Of a DNA stretch of 64,000 bases, positions 47,605 to 61,439 are shown piece by piece. The DNA lies in NCBI GenBank assembly GCA_958430865.1, contig CAUDNR010001446.1, forward strand, positions 96,893 through 160,892, given 5' to 3'. This stretch comes from Entrophospora sp. SA101 (lineage: Eukaryota > Glomeromycota > Glomeromycetes > Entrophosporales > Entrophosporaceae). Below the pieces are notes generated by a model. It made no database searches. It saw only the letters and a program-made list of their open reading frames with translations, and was not told the DNA's origin. A program made the position numbers and the translations under genes. How positions within the stretch are numbered: position 1 is the stretch's first letter; each line of letters opens with the position of its first letter.

Positions 47605-48639
47605 TAAATTCACAATTATTTAATTTATAATTTGTATGCGAGAAGCAAAAAAGATTAATGCTTTTATACAAGTATCAAATTCCTAAAAGATATTGGTAAT
47701 TCAATATGAAATGGATCAAGAAAAAGGAAATATTTCAACAAAATGAATGTGTGATACAAAATTAAAGTTCACAATATTTTGGACAACAAATAAATAAAAG
47801 ACTCATCATATCAATATGAGCCAGTTTTTGTCCTGTAATACAAGTAGTTCAAATTTTGTTGTTTTTCAAAACAATGGCTTATCTCTTTTGATAAAAATGA
47901 TTATTACAGCCTTTTGACTAAATATAACAAACAAAAAATACATTAAAGATGTTGCTAAAAAAGTTCATTATCATTTAAAATCCATTTGATAATACGTCGC
48001 CCTCGTCGATTATTTTCGTAAATTATCAAATTTAAAACATCGAAATTTAGCATATGTGAATTCACAATTCACATGTGGAATTCAAATTAGCCAATCAGAA
48101 TTTCACCCCACTCATTTCACATAATTTCAAATTCACATTCAACAGCAACATCGAAATTTAACAACATCATCATAATACATCATTAATAATCGATATGGAT
48201 ACTTACTTATCCAAGACATTTTTATTATTAAATACGTTTTTCTTTACAAATTTTGTTAGAAATATTTTTAGGCGAATTTTTTATTTTTAACAATTAAAAA
48301 ATTATGAAAATTTAGGCTACAAAATTTTTATTTGAAAGTGTGCCCAACTTTTATCCATGTAGTGTATGATTGAATTCTTTAATAATGGGATTCCTCTATG
48401 GATTGAATTTTATCTGAGAATTTTAAACCAATATGTACAACAGTGAGAATGCAGATTCTTTTTAATCAGACAAATTTGCCATGTTGATATATTATTTTTT
48501 TACCAACAATTGTAATCAACCAGTAAAGAATTCATCTTGATTCAAACTAACAATAGATATTTTTATTTGATATAATGTATGTGAATTTATTATTGGTAAA
48601 TGATAATAAAAAAAATAATTATCTAGTATTTTGGTTAAC

Positions 48640-50142
48640 TTAATTTATAGAAATTACTTGAAAAACTTCTAATTCATCAAGTTTACCACCAACTATATTG
48701 ATATTATTATAAGCCTTTTTTCCACCACCAGCAGTACCAACATTACCATTTACATCAAAATGAACATCATGACCAGAACCAAATGTAGGTAAATAAAAAG
48801 AATAACAATAAATTGCCTTCACATTCCCAATAACATAACTAAATTGAGCAGTATTGACATCATTTCTATTACTTATATTAAATATAAAACCTTCAGTTGT
48901 ATTTTTATATCCATGTCCATTCCAATCAAGTGGATTATAACCACCAATTATTTTTTCTGAATTTTGTATTTTGCCAACTACAAGAGTTTTGTTGATATTA
49001 TTGCATTTTTGATGGAATGTATCAGCATTTAAACCATCTCTACTACTTTGATACAATAGTTTAAATTCATATTTGACTTCCTTAAATGAGGTATATGGTG
49101 GACTTTTTCTATCAATCCAACTTGCAAAAAGCAAAATGAGTTTTTGATTGATTGTCAATGATTCAAGTGTTGAATTCAGTTTAGGAATTCTTGATGGTAA
49201 TAAATTTAATGTTTGTTGACTATTAGAAAACACAAAATATTGTAAAATGGTTTTCCATAAAGTTTTAGGAAGAAGCATATGATATGGTTCAATATTATCA
49301 ACAAAATCCTTTTTAGAGATATCCTGAAATCTTATTAAAGAAAGAAGTTCTTTTAATGTGTTACCTAAATCAACAAAATTTTGTGGTGACCAATCTTCAA
49401 CATTGATATTGTTGATTTCTGGATGTTTTGCTAATCCCCATTTGAGAATGTTTTCCCAAATAACTATCTCATCAACAGAAAAATCATCTCTTTTGAGAAT
49501 TTCCAATAGAATTGGTTCTTCTAATGAGTTAAATTCACTTGATTCAAATAATTTTTCACTATATTCACAAAATTTTTCTAAATAGATGTTTTTTAATTCC
49601 TTAAAATTTTCATTAGCATAAATCAATTGTAGAATTTTAACTGAATTTTCTTCTATATAATCTTCATAATTTTCAACAAAATATTTCATCATATATTCAT
49701 AAAGTGACTCAATACCAAGTTCATCTGCTGCAATTAATAGTTCTAATGCTTCAGCTCCAGAATAATTTTCAAATTCAAATTTACATGTGTACAAAAACCT
49801 TACAAAATAAATAAATTATTATCATTATTATATATTCAATAATAATAAAATAAACAAAATAAAATAAATAAATAATAATAAATTTATTCAAACTTACTTG
49901 AGAATAGTACTGAAACATTTTTCACTAATATTAACTTTGTTAATGATATAATAACCATTTTCTTTTGTTGCATCACTTAATACATTGTTAAAAAAAGGAC
50001 AATGAGCTGATATAATAGATGCATGTGCATGAACTTCTTTAATGTTTGGCTCTACACCAACATATATTTTTACATCATAAAAATCTTCTATATTCAATAA
50101 TCTTTCATTTTCATTAAAATATTTTTCAAATATTGAATTCAT
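48640..50142 (-). CDS. BTB-BACK-TLDc protein gene 3, right-arm copy
   Basis: Mirror of 19425-20927. Exons 50142-49898 and 49798-48640 give 467 residues, identical in translation to the left-arm copy. See that entry for domains. Confidence 0.88.
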
Positions 50143-51735
50143 TTTTTTTTTTTAAAAAAAAAGCAAATGGCAAATCATGTGCTACCTCTAAATAATGTCC
50201 CCAATATCAACAATTAGTATTAGGATTGGCTTTAGACTGTCCTTAGTCCTAAATTTTGGGACCAGCCTCTAATGATGTATATGACAGAATTTTTGATAAG
50301 TATTGAGACCATTATATTTGACAAAACTAGTAAATTAAAAAAAAAAATAATACATATTAATATTGCAAAATTTCTTTGTTTAATTAATTAATATACACTA
50401 TAATAATTTTCATTTTATTAAGAAAATATATCCCCAACTTTTGATAATCAAGCATAACTTTAAAAATCAGCTTGGGATTATGGGTAGAAAATTACAATGT
50501 TTGAATAAATTCACTTATAATAAAACCAATAAAAGCTATTTATTTGTTTTTTTTAATTTCACTTTTTAAATAATAATAATGATAATAATTTTTTTATTTA
50601 TATTAATATCAAATAATAATATACAATTCACTCTATCTATAATGAACTTTTCATCCCCATATGTAATTTTTCTGCTATAGAGAATGTTTACTATGATATT
50701 TGTTATAGAGGAGAGAAATTAATATCAATTATAAAAAAATTGAATTGGGGACAAAAGGGAGGTACATTATAAAAGTGATTTTACTTAGTCTTCATTATAG
50801 AGGTGTTTATTGTAGAGAAAGCAAACTTACAAAGAAATAATTTAATAATAATGGTCATGTAACAATTCTTTTCAATCCATTTACCATTGATCCATTTTTT
50901 TAATTATTGCAATGTTCTATACTGTGCATATTTTTGATAGTGGTGTATTGATAGTAATATTAATAGCAGTAATTATAAACAGAATATTTTGGTGTATTAA
51001 TCATATCCCAATTAATTTGTTTAGGTAATTAATGATTTAATAAAATTTAAATATTGATTCTAATTATATTATTCAAAAATCTTAGAGTATGCCTGCTCAT
51101 TGTAAATCAACTGTTATATTTGTTATCTTTCAATAGAGTTAATAACACTAAAGCAAATATATTATAATTATAACAATAAATTTATAATTTACTAAATTAC
51201 AATGCTTCAAAGACTTCAATAGGTGTTTAGTAAATCAATTTAGTTGTATCTCACTTTTACTCTCCATTCTCTTTCACCTACTGAAACAAGATTTATGGTT
51301 AAAGTGGAATGTTTTGTCATTTAAATTTCCACAATTAAAAAATGATTCAGGATTCTGTCTATTAGTTAATTTTCTTGTTATTAAACTCGCATAATATTAA
51401 TATTAATGTATGTCAATTCTTTCCAAATTGCAAATTAATGTATGATTAATAACTGATGCTTTTTTTCTGCTTCTGACAATATTTCAAATTCTATTCTGTT
51501 ATCACTTTTTCCAAAAATTTGCTATTGATTTATTTAACAGCCTTCTTTTAATCAGTGTCAAAGTTTGTCATGTTAATATATTTATTTTTTTCACCAACAA
51601 TTGCAATCAACCAGTAAAGAATTTATCTTGATTCAAGCAAACAATAGACATTACATTTTTATTTAATATAATACATGTAAATTTATTATTGGTAGATGAT
51701 AATAAAAAAATAATTGACCTAGTATTTTGTTTAAC

Positions 51736-53214
51736 TTATTTTATAAGAACTACTTGAAAAACCTCTAATTCATCAAATTTGCCATTAACTATATTGATGT
51801 TATTATAAGCCTTTATTACACTACTACCAACGCCAAATTTACCATTATTTTCGAAATAAACATCACTGCCAGAGCCAAACTTAGGTAAACAATAAGAATT
51901 ACAATAAATTGCCTTCACATTCCCAATAACATAACTAAATTGAGCAGTATTGACATCATTTCTATTACTTATATTAAATATAAAACTTTCAGTTGTATTC
52001 TTATATCCACATCCATTCCAATCAAGTGGATTATAACCACCAACTATTTTTTCTGAATTTTGCACTTTGCCAACTACAAGTGTTTTGTTGATATTATCAC
52101 ATTTTTGATGAAATGTAGGAGCATCTAAACCATCTCTGCTACTACGATATAGAAGTTTGAATTTGTATTTGACTTCTCTGAATGAACTATATGGTGGGCT
52201 TTTTCTATCAATCCAACTTGCAAAAAGCAAAATGAGTTTTTGATTGATTATTAATGATTCAAGTTTAGTATATCTTGATGGTAATAAATTTAATGTTTGT
52301 TGTCTATCAGGAAATAAATAAGGTTGTAAAAGGTTTTTCCATAAAGGTTTAGGCAAAAGCATTTGATATGGTTCAATGTTATCAAACAAATCCTCTTTAG
52401 AAATATCCTGAAATCTTATTAAAGGAATCAATTTTTTTAATGTGCTGCCTAAATCAACAAAATTTTGTGGTGACCAATCTTCAACATTGATATTGTTGAT
52501 TTCTGGATGTTTTGCTAATCCCCATTTAAGAATGTTTTCCCAGATAATCATCTCAACAACAAAAAAATCTTCTCTTTTGAGAATTTCCAATAGAATTGAT
52601 TCTTCTAAAGATTCAAATTCATTTGACTCAAATAATTTTACACTATAATCACAAAATTTTTCCAAATAGATATTTTTTAATTCCTTAAAATCTTCATTAG
52701 CATAAATCAATTGTAAAATTTTAACTGGATTTTCTTCTATATAATCATCATAATTTTCAACAAAGTATTTCATCATATATTCATAAAGTGCTTCAATCCC
52801 AAGTTGGCCTGCTGCAATTAATAGTTCTAACATTTCAGCTCCAGGATAATTTTCAATTTCAATTTTACATGTATACAAAAATCTTACAAATAAATAAATA
52901 AATTATTAAACAGGTTATTAATACCATTATTATATATTCATTAATAATAATATATTTATTTAAACTTACTTGAGAATAGTATTAAGATATTTTTCACCAA
53001 TATTAACTTTGTTAATAATATAATATCCATTTTTTTTTGTTGCACTGCTCAATGCTTTGCTAAAAAATGGACAATGAGTAGATATGATAGATGCATGTGC
53101 ATGAACTTCTTTAATGTTTGGCTCTACACCAACATATATTTTTACATCATAAAAATCTTCTATATTCAATAATCTTTCATTTTCATTAAAATATTTTTCA
53201 AATATTGAATTCAT
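51736..53214 (-). CDS. BTB-BACK-TLDc protein gene 2, right-arm copy
   Basis: Mirror of 16353-17831. Exons 53214-52970 and 52882-51736 give 463 residues. It differs from the left copy at two bases (53165 and 53162), changing residues 17-18 from ST to NI. The altered bases are those of gene 3 at the same place. The next diagnostic difference between genes 2 and 3, about 80 bp downstream (TCTATC/TCTATT), keeps the gene 2 form, so the patch is short. The frame is intact. Confidence 0.88.
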
Positions 53215-53500
53215 TTTTATTTTATTTTATTTTTCTTTTCAAAAATTTGTTGTGGGCAAGGAAAAAAAAAATCGATTAAATTATAAAAAAAGGTATATTA
53301 AATAATGTCCCTCGAATTAGTTGTGGCGAAAATCATTTAATTAGAAACCTCGAAAAATCACATGCTTTCGAAATCAAAATTGAAATTAAAATTCATGTAA
53401 ATAACTTTTTTGTTTATAGCTTGTCTCTAAATAATAATAATCCTAGAACTCGAAATCTTTATTTACCAGATTCAAAGAACGAAAATCATTTAATAAAATT

Positions 53501-53536
53501 CAAACCTTTTGAAAAAATATTTAATCAAAAGGTTTG
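53501..53536. repeat. 12-bp inverted repeat, right-arm copy
   Basis: Mirror of 16031-16066, upstream of gene 2. Confidence 0.5.
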
Positions 53537-53863
53537 ATAAGAATCATTCGATCCCTTTTGATTTTGAAGAATTAGTAGTTGTCAGAGAACCTGTAAGATA
53601 AAATTGTTTTATTTCAATCTATTCGCTAAATGCTCTTGTTTCATTATCATTATAAATATACAGGCGGAATCATACTTGCCAGGATATCTTTATTAAAATA
53701 TGTTCAAACAATATCGGGAGGTCTTCCAGCACTCCTGAATTTGACAAATAAAATTTAGAACTTTGAATTTTGAAAATTTTAATTGGTTAAAATCGAAGAT
53801 CGATTGTTTTAATAATTAAATCCATACATAATTCATTATTAATAAAGATTCATAATTAAGTAT

Positions 53864-53949
53864 TTAAATTGTGTTACTTATTTTACCGATTAATTGAAAA
53901 ACCTGTAATTCATCAAATACATTATATTGATGTTATTATAAGTCCTTGG
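53864..53949 (-). pseudogene. TLDc tail relic, right-arm copy
   Basis: Mirror of 15618-15703. Confidence 0.55.
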
Positions 53950-54640
53950 ATACTACAAAACTGGTGTTGATGCACATAAATTTTTTTTTTAAAAAAAAAT
54001 CACGTGACAACAATTAACTATAATTATTGGCTAATTCGAGTGGATTCTTTGATCAATTTGTCAAACTAAATAATGCTAATAATGCTAATAATTGTTGTAA
54101 TGACAAAGAACAATTGAATGATTTTTGATAAATTGTCAACTAATCAGTTTTTACTTTAGCCATGATTTTTTTTACTAGTCATTTGACCTAACTTGACATA
54201 ATAGTTCTAAACTCTGATAACATTTCGCCAACGACATTTATTCTAGACCCTTAAGATGCATATAAGAAATGAGGCGCTTCAATATTGAAGTTTCCATGTT
54301 CCTGTTTAAAAAATATTTGAACAATTTAATTTATTGCTAATAGAAAAGATATGAGAGTCATGAATGTTTTTTAATATAAAAAAACGTAAAAACAAATTTA
54401 TGTTAATATAGTTGTTGTAATTTTATATATTATAAAAAGTTTATATTAATATATAAATTTTGAATGGACAATTTCATTATTATTATTATAAATCTATGAC
54501 GGCAAATTTTGCTTAAATTAGTATTAGCATATGCATTTTATATATTGTATTGTAAAATACTTCTTTCAATTAATGCAGATAGATAGTTAGCACGTTGTCT
54601 GGAGGTTTTGAGAATAAAACAGTTGCTTTAAGAGAAGGAA

Positions 54641-54832
54641 ATGATATTATTATTTATTTTTGCTCTGAATTTATTTATAATACATTCGATACAAATCATT
54701 AAAAGAGAGAAGGGGAAGCAGAGTATTTCAATGAGAAATTATAAAATTTTTAATAACAATACAAAACCATTCACAACTAATTTAGGGTTAATGAATTCAA
54801 TTTCATGCAAGGATATTTCATTAAGTGAATGA
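54641..54832 (+). CDS. Small putative secreted peptide (63 aa), right-arm copy
   Basis: Mirror of 14735-14926. The start ATG is preceded by AGGAA, an acceptable context, and the frame ends at TGA. Confidence 0.35.
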   Translation: MILLFIFALNLFIIHSIQIIKREKGKQSISMRNYKIFNNNTKPFTTNLGLMNSISCKDISLSE

Positions 54833-55814
54833 GATTTCCGATAAGGTTAACAACTATATGATAAGAGAAAATGGACTCATTATGAACATCAACAAAATAT
54901 GTTACTCACAGATAGTTATTAATAAAATTTGTATCTCTTAAATGACTCATTGCATATTTATATACTTTTTGTGTCTTTTTTCTCGATCCATGTTTCTCTG
55001 CCTGAAAAGTTAGTGTAACCACAAAATGATTTGTAAAACGTCGGAAAAACTTTTTTTTATTACAAAGTTTTAAACAAGACTTTTGTATTATAAATATTAT
55101 AAATCAAACACATTCTTTTTCTCACACAATTACTCAAATAATCTTTAATTAGTTAGCAATAAAAATAATAGCCTTTAACAAGTTAATAGTGATAAATAAT
55201 TATTCTTCAATTAGAACAGCTGTTTTAACATTAATGTTATGCGTGTCAAAATCGATCAATATTTTGGTTTTACAAATCTATAAATATAATAATCCGACCC
55301 TATTATTTTCTGTTCTTAGATCATAAAGAATACTTCCACAACACTAAAACTGTTAATCAATTTATGGGATTAAAAAAAATTTATTTATATAATATTGCAT
55401 ATTAATTATTAATATATCTCGGGTTTAGTAAAAGAAAAAAAATACAGCCAGTAAGAATATATAGCCTTAAAAAATGTAAATCATTATTTTATATATTTTT
55501 TAATATTAGTAACGTTTTATCTTTTTTTTTTTCTCCTACTTTCCAAATTATACTTGTTGTATTAAAATATCGTCATTTGATAAAATATTTTATTTTATTT
55601 GTTTGCGCATTTATTATTAATCAATTAAACTGAAAAAAATGGTTTTTCTCCATTAAAGGAGAACAAAGACAAATTTATTTCTAAAAAAAAAGAAGTTATC
55701 TTATTATTTGTATACACACATTCACCCGATTTATATTTTTCTCGAAAAAAACCCCCCTTTCTTTACAAAATTCTTAATAACTTTTATTTTTCTAAAAAAC
55801 ATAACCATTATAAT

Positions 55815-58800
55815 ATGGCATTAGAAACGGTATACGCAATTCACTCATTTTCAGCTGAAAAAGGAGATGAGATTAGTTTTGAATATGGTGAACCTATTTT
55901 GGTTTTTGAAAAGGATGAAATGTATGGTGATGGATGGTGGCAGGTAAATGAATTTATTTAATTGATGAAAAGAGTTCTTTAGAATCCTTTAGAGTTGGTG
56001 ACAATTATAATTAAATAGCATTTATACAATTTCTAATGTATCACGTGATGATGTTTAATATTTTTTATTAGGGAAAGAATGTTCGTGGAGAAATAGGATT
56101 ATTTCCTATGAATTACACAAGCTATTCAAAACCTTTACCACCATCACCTAAATTTCATCGACATAATAAATTAACCTACAACAACAATAAAAGTAACAAT
56201 AGTAATCGTAACAGTAAACGTGATAGTATAAATTTTAATAACTATAGAATTCCCCTCACAAATCAATACAATTATCATTCCATTGATGGAATGATTGATG
56301 ATATTCAATCAAAATCAGATGAAACAAGTTTAAACAATTTAATAGAAAAAGTGTCAGAAACTGGAGGTGGAATAAAAGGGGAGAAAGATGAACAATTGTT
56401 ATTATTTCAATCAAGAAATAATAATCGATCAAATGACGAATCACAATTTTTATCATATAATTCTGATAATAACTATAATAATAACTACAACTATAATAAT
56501 AATAATAAAAAACTATCACAAAATACTTCTTCATCATCAGCCTCTAGCTTTAGTAGTCATTTATCATCATCTACTAAAGGAACTAGTTCTATTTATTCAC
56601 AGAATCAACTTCAATCATTTCAACAACAGCAAATTGATGACAATAATAATAATAATAAAATTAATATATTAGCATTAACAACAACAAAAACAACAACAAT
56701 ATCAACTTATAATAATGAAAAATCAAAAAGCCATCCCACTATGTGGAATGTAGAAAAGGTTTGTTCATGGTTACATGAAAAAGGGTTTGATTCAGTAATG
56801 CAAAAAAATTTTCGTGGTAAATTTCTTAAACTTTCTAAATATGGGTTTTTTTTTCCAAAAAAAAAATAATTTTTAGACTCAAATTTCTAATTATTTATTT
56901 TACACAAACTTGTATTCACTTATGTTTAGACAACGATATTACTGGAGACATACTTCTTGATTTAAATACAGATATGCTAAAGGAATTGAATATTGCATCA
57001 TTTGGTAAACGTGTTCATATAATGAATGCTATTACTGCACTGAAATCCGAATTTTCAATAAATGATAAAAATAAAGAAGATGAGAAGGATGATAGCTCTG
57101 AATATGAAGAGGTTTGTATTTATTTAGGACTACTATTAATTATTAATATTTTGATTATTATTATTTATTACATTTGTTAATCTTCTATTTTCTATTTTTG
57201 TTTGTGTTTTAGCAAATTTTTGTTGATCAAAAACCATCATCCCGTAAACTTGGAAATCGGAAATATTCAATATCAAATCCTTCTTTATCAAAATATCCCG
57301 ACAACAATGATACCAATATCACTCATGAAGGATTCCAAAATAGGTCGCAAAGATCCTCTACGGCCGTTAAGTTCTCAAATGATACTAAGAAAGCTTCATA
57401 CCCTCATCAAGCAACTTTACAAAAATCTGAATCCAAATTTTCAAATAAAGAGGTAAATAAAAATTTTTGGGATGTGTAATATTAACTTTTTTTTTCCATT
57501 AATATTAATACTTTATACATTTATGATTGATTTTATTTGTTTAGAATAGTGATGAAAAGAATAATAAATCACAAAGATCGATTTTTTCAAAAATGAGTCA
57601 ATTAACAAAATCAAATAATAATAAGAAAACTCAAAAATCGCTTAGTATGTTTTCACCACAAAAGAAAACAGACAAACCACGTACAATATCTACAGGTGGT
57701 TGGGAGTTTAAAGATGAGAAAGATTATTTAGATTCTTCTGATGATAATAATAACAATAAAAATAAAAGTAATAGTAATAATAGTAAATTGTCTCGATCTC
57801 GCCTTATATCATCAGATATTAATAATAACAACGGTAATAATAATGAAAAGAAATCATTCAAGTATTTGCCAAATTTCAATAATAATAATAAACCAAAGAA
57901 ATCCGCTATGGATAAAAATGCTTTATTTGTTGGTGGTGTTTCTATTAGTCAACCAAATTCACCAAGACACGACAAATTTAATAGTAATGATTATAAAGAT
58001 TATTATAATGAATATGATAATTATAATTATATTTTGGAATATGGTAATAATAGTAAATATGATAATAATAGTGATAGTGAAATAGACGAAGATGTTCTTG
58101 ATTCTATTGGTGTACCTGATCATGAAGGATGGTTAAAGAAGCAAGGTAACAAATACAAAGTTTGGAAATCAAGATTATGTATATTGAAGGATGCTAATCT
58201 TTACTATCTGAAAACTGACAAGGTAACTTATTTGATTCGTTAATTAGTTAATCATTTATTTATTTCTTAATTTCACTACATTACTAATTTGCTAGCTTTT
58301 TTTTTTTTTAGAATTTGAATTCAGTTATAGTCAAAGGTCATATAAATCTAACAAACTATCGCGTAATACCAGATGAGAACCTTTTATATGGAAAGTACGG
58401 ATTTAAGTTAGTACATGATACAAATAGAACTCATTATTTTGCCCATGATGACCAGCAATCAATAAAAGAATGGATGAAAGCTATTATGAAAGCAACTATA
58501 TCAAGAGATGTTAAAGGTATTTATTTATAATTGCTTCTTTTTGTAAAATGATTTACAACTCCCTGAATGTAAATTCTTGCATATATTAATATTTTTATTT
58601 TTTATTTCACAGTACCAGTAATATCATCAAATAATATAATAACTATGCCACTTGATGAAGCTAGAAAAATGGCTCCAAGACCTCCTCCTCTACCGCCTTC
58701 TTCACCATCTCATTTTTCTACTTTTCCAACACAACGACAACCAAGGACAAATATTCTATTAGCTTCAAAAGCCTCTTCTCCCACATTAAGACCTGAATCA

Positions 58801-59133
58801 CCACCACTATCAATTAGATCAATTAGTCCTCCACCGTCACTACTACCTAGATCATCATTGACATCTACATCATCACATTCTCCTACGCCACCAAAATCCA
58901 CAACATTAATAACCAAACAAAATGATGATGATGATGATGATGATGATGATAATAATAGTAACAATGATAATAATAATGATAATAATAATGATAATAATAA
59001 TAATGATAAAGAATCTTATTTGTCATCATCAGAACCAGCAAATAATAAAGATCCTCAGCATCTAAATTACAACTATGATTATTCCAATATGGCTCCTCCT
59101 TATAATTACAAGTCCACTATGGAATATTTTTAA
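55815..59133 (+). CDS. pob1: Pob1/Boi-type polarity protein (SH3-SAM-PH)
   Basis: Seven exons join in phase: 55815-55943, 56072-56816, 56930-57111, 57213-57452, 57545-58222, 58312-58516, 58613-59133, giving 899 residues. An SH3 domain at about 1-62 is split by intron 1 (VYAIHSFSAEKGDEISFE, DGWWQ joined to GKNVRGEIGLFPMNY). A SAM domain at about 267-335 is split by intron 2 (WNVEKVCSWLHEKGF, then ITGDILLDLN). A PH domain at about 622-726 spans intron 5 (HEGWLKKQGNKYKVWKSRL, then SIKEWMKAIMKA). The C-terminus is proline-rich (PRPPPLPPSSPS), then has an Asp run and Asn-rich tract. The order and length match fission yeast Pob1 and budding yeast Boi1/Boi2, which link Cdc42/Rho signalling, formins and the exocyst at growth sites. 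By analogy it would act at the hyphal tip. Asn-rich linkers are typical of such A+T-rich genomes. Confidence 0.88.
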
Positions 59134-60205
59134 ACATTACTATATATAATATATTTATATTTTTTTATATAGAATGTTTTCAATTTGTTAATTATAATTC
59201 TTTTCTTTTATATATCCAAGACTTTTTAGATTTATTTATTTATTTGATTTAATTATAAATGTAAAAGTAATATTGTAGATTTTATTATTTTTTTTTTTTT
59301 AATCATATAGTTAATTTATTAATATTAATATACAACAAATTCAGGAATAAACCTTTTTGACTTATGCAAAATTGCAATAATAATGTTAAATGATAACGCG
59401 CGAGTTTACCCTGAAAATTTGTAAAAAATCTAATTGAGAGTTTATATACCACGTACTCGCATATTAATATAATATATATAATAATAAAGGCTAATCCATT
59501 GACTTTTCTTTCTTGGATATTTTTGTATTTTCAATGTATATTTTATAATAGTAAATAAATATTTATCTCGATACTTTATAATATATAATTTTTTCTTTAA
59601 ATACGATTTGTTTAAGATCTATGAATATAAAAATGTCAAAAACCAATCTTTACACAAATACGCGTTTTTATAAAGGAAAAAGATTTTATTTTTCTTCGGC
59701 GCGCTTTTGTTCAAATTTGAGATTAATGATAACAATGCCTTAATGCTAGGGTTAATTATTCATGATAATGTCATGATCACACTTGGTTCTTTGCCACGTG
59801 TTGAATAATTATGATTTCATATAATAATGACCATTACATCGAATATTGTATTCCCTTCAAAATGTTATTCCACGAAAATTAAAGACAATTTTTGTAAAAT
59901 ACATATTTTTCATTATAAATAATGTTTCCCCATGGCAGTGATGATAATATATTTTTCCGAGGAGATTTTATTCTTGATAATTTCCAATGATGGTTAAATT
60001 TCTAGGGCTTGAAGAGAGACTTGCAAACACGAAAAATACCAATGACAATGATTGGATTATAAAGGAATTTGAAACAATTTATTAATATCAGTATTTACAC
60101 TAATTAACATGCAATTATTTGGGAAGAAAAAAACTACTGATGTAAGTCGGCTAAGAATTTGATAAATTTCAGTTGATGGGAATCCTTTTTAAATGGTACT
60201 AACAC

Positions 60206-60206
<1 letters not shown>

Positions 60207-60245
<39 letters not shown>
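60207..60245. repeat. (TTA)n microsatellite
   Basis: About 13 uninterrupted trinucleotide units. Confidence 0.9.
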
Positions 60246-60427
60246 GTGCAGAAATTCCGTATATTTATGATATTTATTTATGAGGAATAATCCTTTAATA
60301 ATATACACATAATTTTCGGAAAAGTTTATATAATGTAATAGTACTAGTATTAGTACCTTTTCCGTATGTTATTTTCCATATAGAAGCTATTCTTATGATG
60401 CAATAAATTAATTAATTGGTAATTAAT

Positions 60428-60517
60428 TTTGCCGAATTAGCTATTATCGGTTATTTGACCGAAGACGAAATGATTTGTGATGTCGTAACTGAAGCTCTTA
60501 GTTTAGGTTTAGAGTAA
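60428..60517 (+). pseudogene. Isolated terminal exon, unknown gene
   Basis: The frame reads FAELAIIGYLTEDEMICD and then VVTEALSLGLE before TAA 60515-60517. A possible acceptor (GAATTAG) ends at 60440. Its G+C is clearly higher than its surroundings and its codons look used. No upstream exon is convincing. It may be a fragment carried in with the unique segment, or the end of a gene whose other exons I cannot see. Confidence 0.3.
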
Positions 60518-60994
60518 GGTTTAGGCTTGTTGTAGATTCTCTCCAGAAACTGTCACAGCGTTGATATAAATTAATAATAATAATAATAAAATACAAACCA
60601 GATTCGGATTTTTTGTTTCGTTTTGTTTGTCATGTGTACTAAGATCATTCTTTAAATTTACTTGGTGGTATTCCCGTATTCGAATCTATAAATTAATATT
60701 AATATTAATGTGAATATTATTTCGACTTTTTAATATTTGAATAAGGACACAAACATTATGCGCGTATAGAAATTTAATTTAATAGCGGGACGTGAAATGG
60801 ATATCCACGACATCCCACTATGTAAGGACTTGTTTTTCAATACAAGAGAGTAAAAAAAAAATATAAGAGTTCTAACCAAATATTTCAGATGCTTGAGATT
60901 GTTTGTATTTTTTTATAATGTTGAATTTCTCATTTACTTTTTTTTTCAGCTTGCATTAATTCAATCGACCAAGGTTTTTTCGGTTAATAATATA

Positions 60995-61439
60995 GTTGGC
61001 TCGGTCTAAAGACCTCCTAAATTTTGTGCAAATTTTAAAAGTATAGAAGTCATTTTCTGCCCTATCTTTTAAAAAAATAGCTCTATTAGTTGATGGAATA
61101 GGTCTTTAATTTTAATGTAATAAAGAGATTTATCAAAAAAAATATTTGTTGTAGAGTTCTATTCTTTTTTAAAACATGTACTTTACTATGCTCATGAGGA
61201 ATTTGAGCACTAGGATCATTGCTAAATTTAGACTAGTTTTAGTTCATCGTTACTAAATTTAGACTAATACTCGACAATCATGTCTAAATTTGGCAGGAAG
61301 GAAAATAAATTTTTTAACCAAAATCACGTGAAGGCCTTTTTGAAAAGTTTTTATTGCATTTTTGAACGAATCATGAAATCGCGATTTTTGAAATTTGAGC
61401 GTGTGGCGCAGCAATAGGAGGTCTTTAGGCTGAGCCAAC
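60995..61439. mobile_element. 445-bp element with 24-bp terminal inverted repeats
   Basis: The left end GTTGGCTCGGTCTAAAGACC (60995 onward, 24 bp) matches the complement of 61416-61439 with two mismatches. No target duplication is clear. The inside has no real gene; the 67-codon minus frame at 61259-61462 overruns the right end of the element. It is probably a non-autonomous DNA transposon. Confidence 0.6.

Larger units (their letters stand above)
35023..59969. repeat. Right arm of the 24,947-bp inverted duplication
   Basis: Reverse complement of 9598-34544. It ends at 59969; from 59970 the sequence differs from the left flank. Intergenic stretches in this arm are the mirrors of those described on the left. 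Confidence 0.95.
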
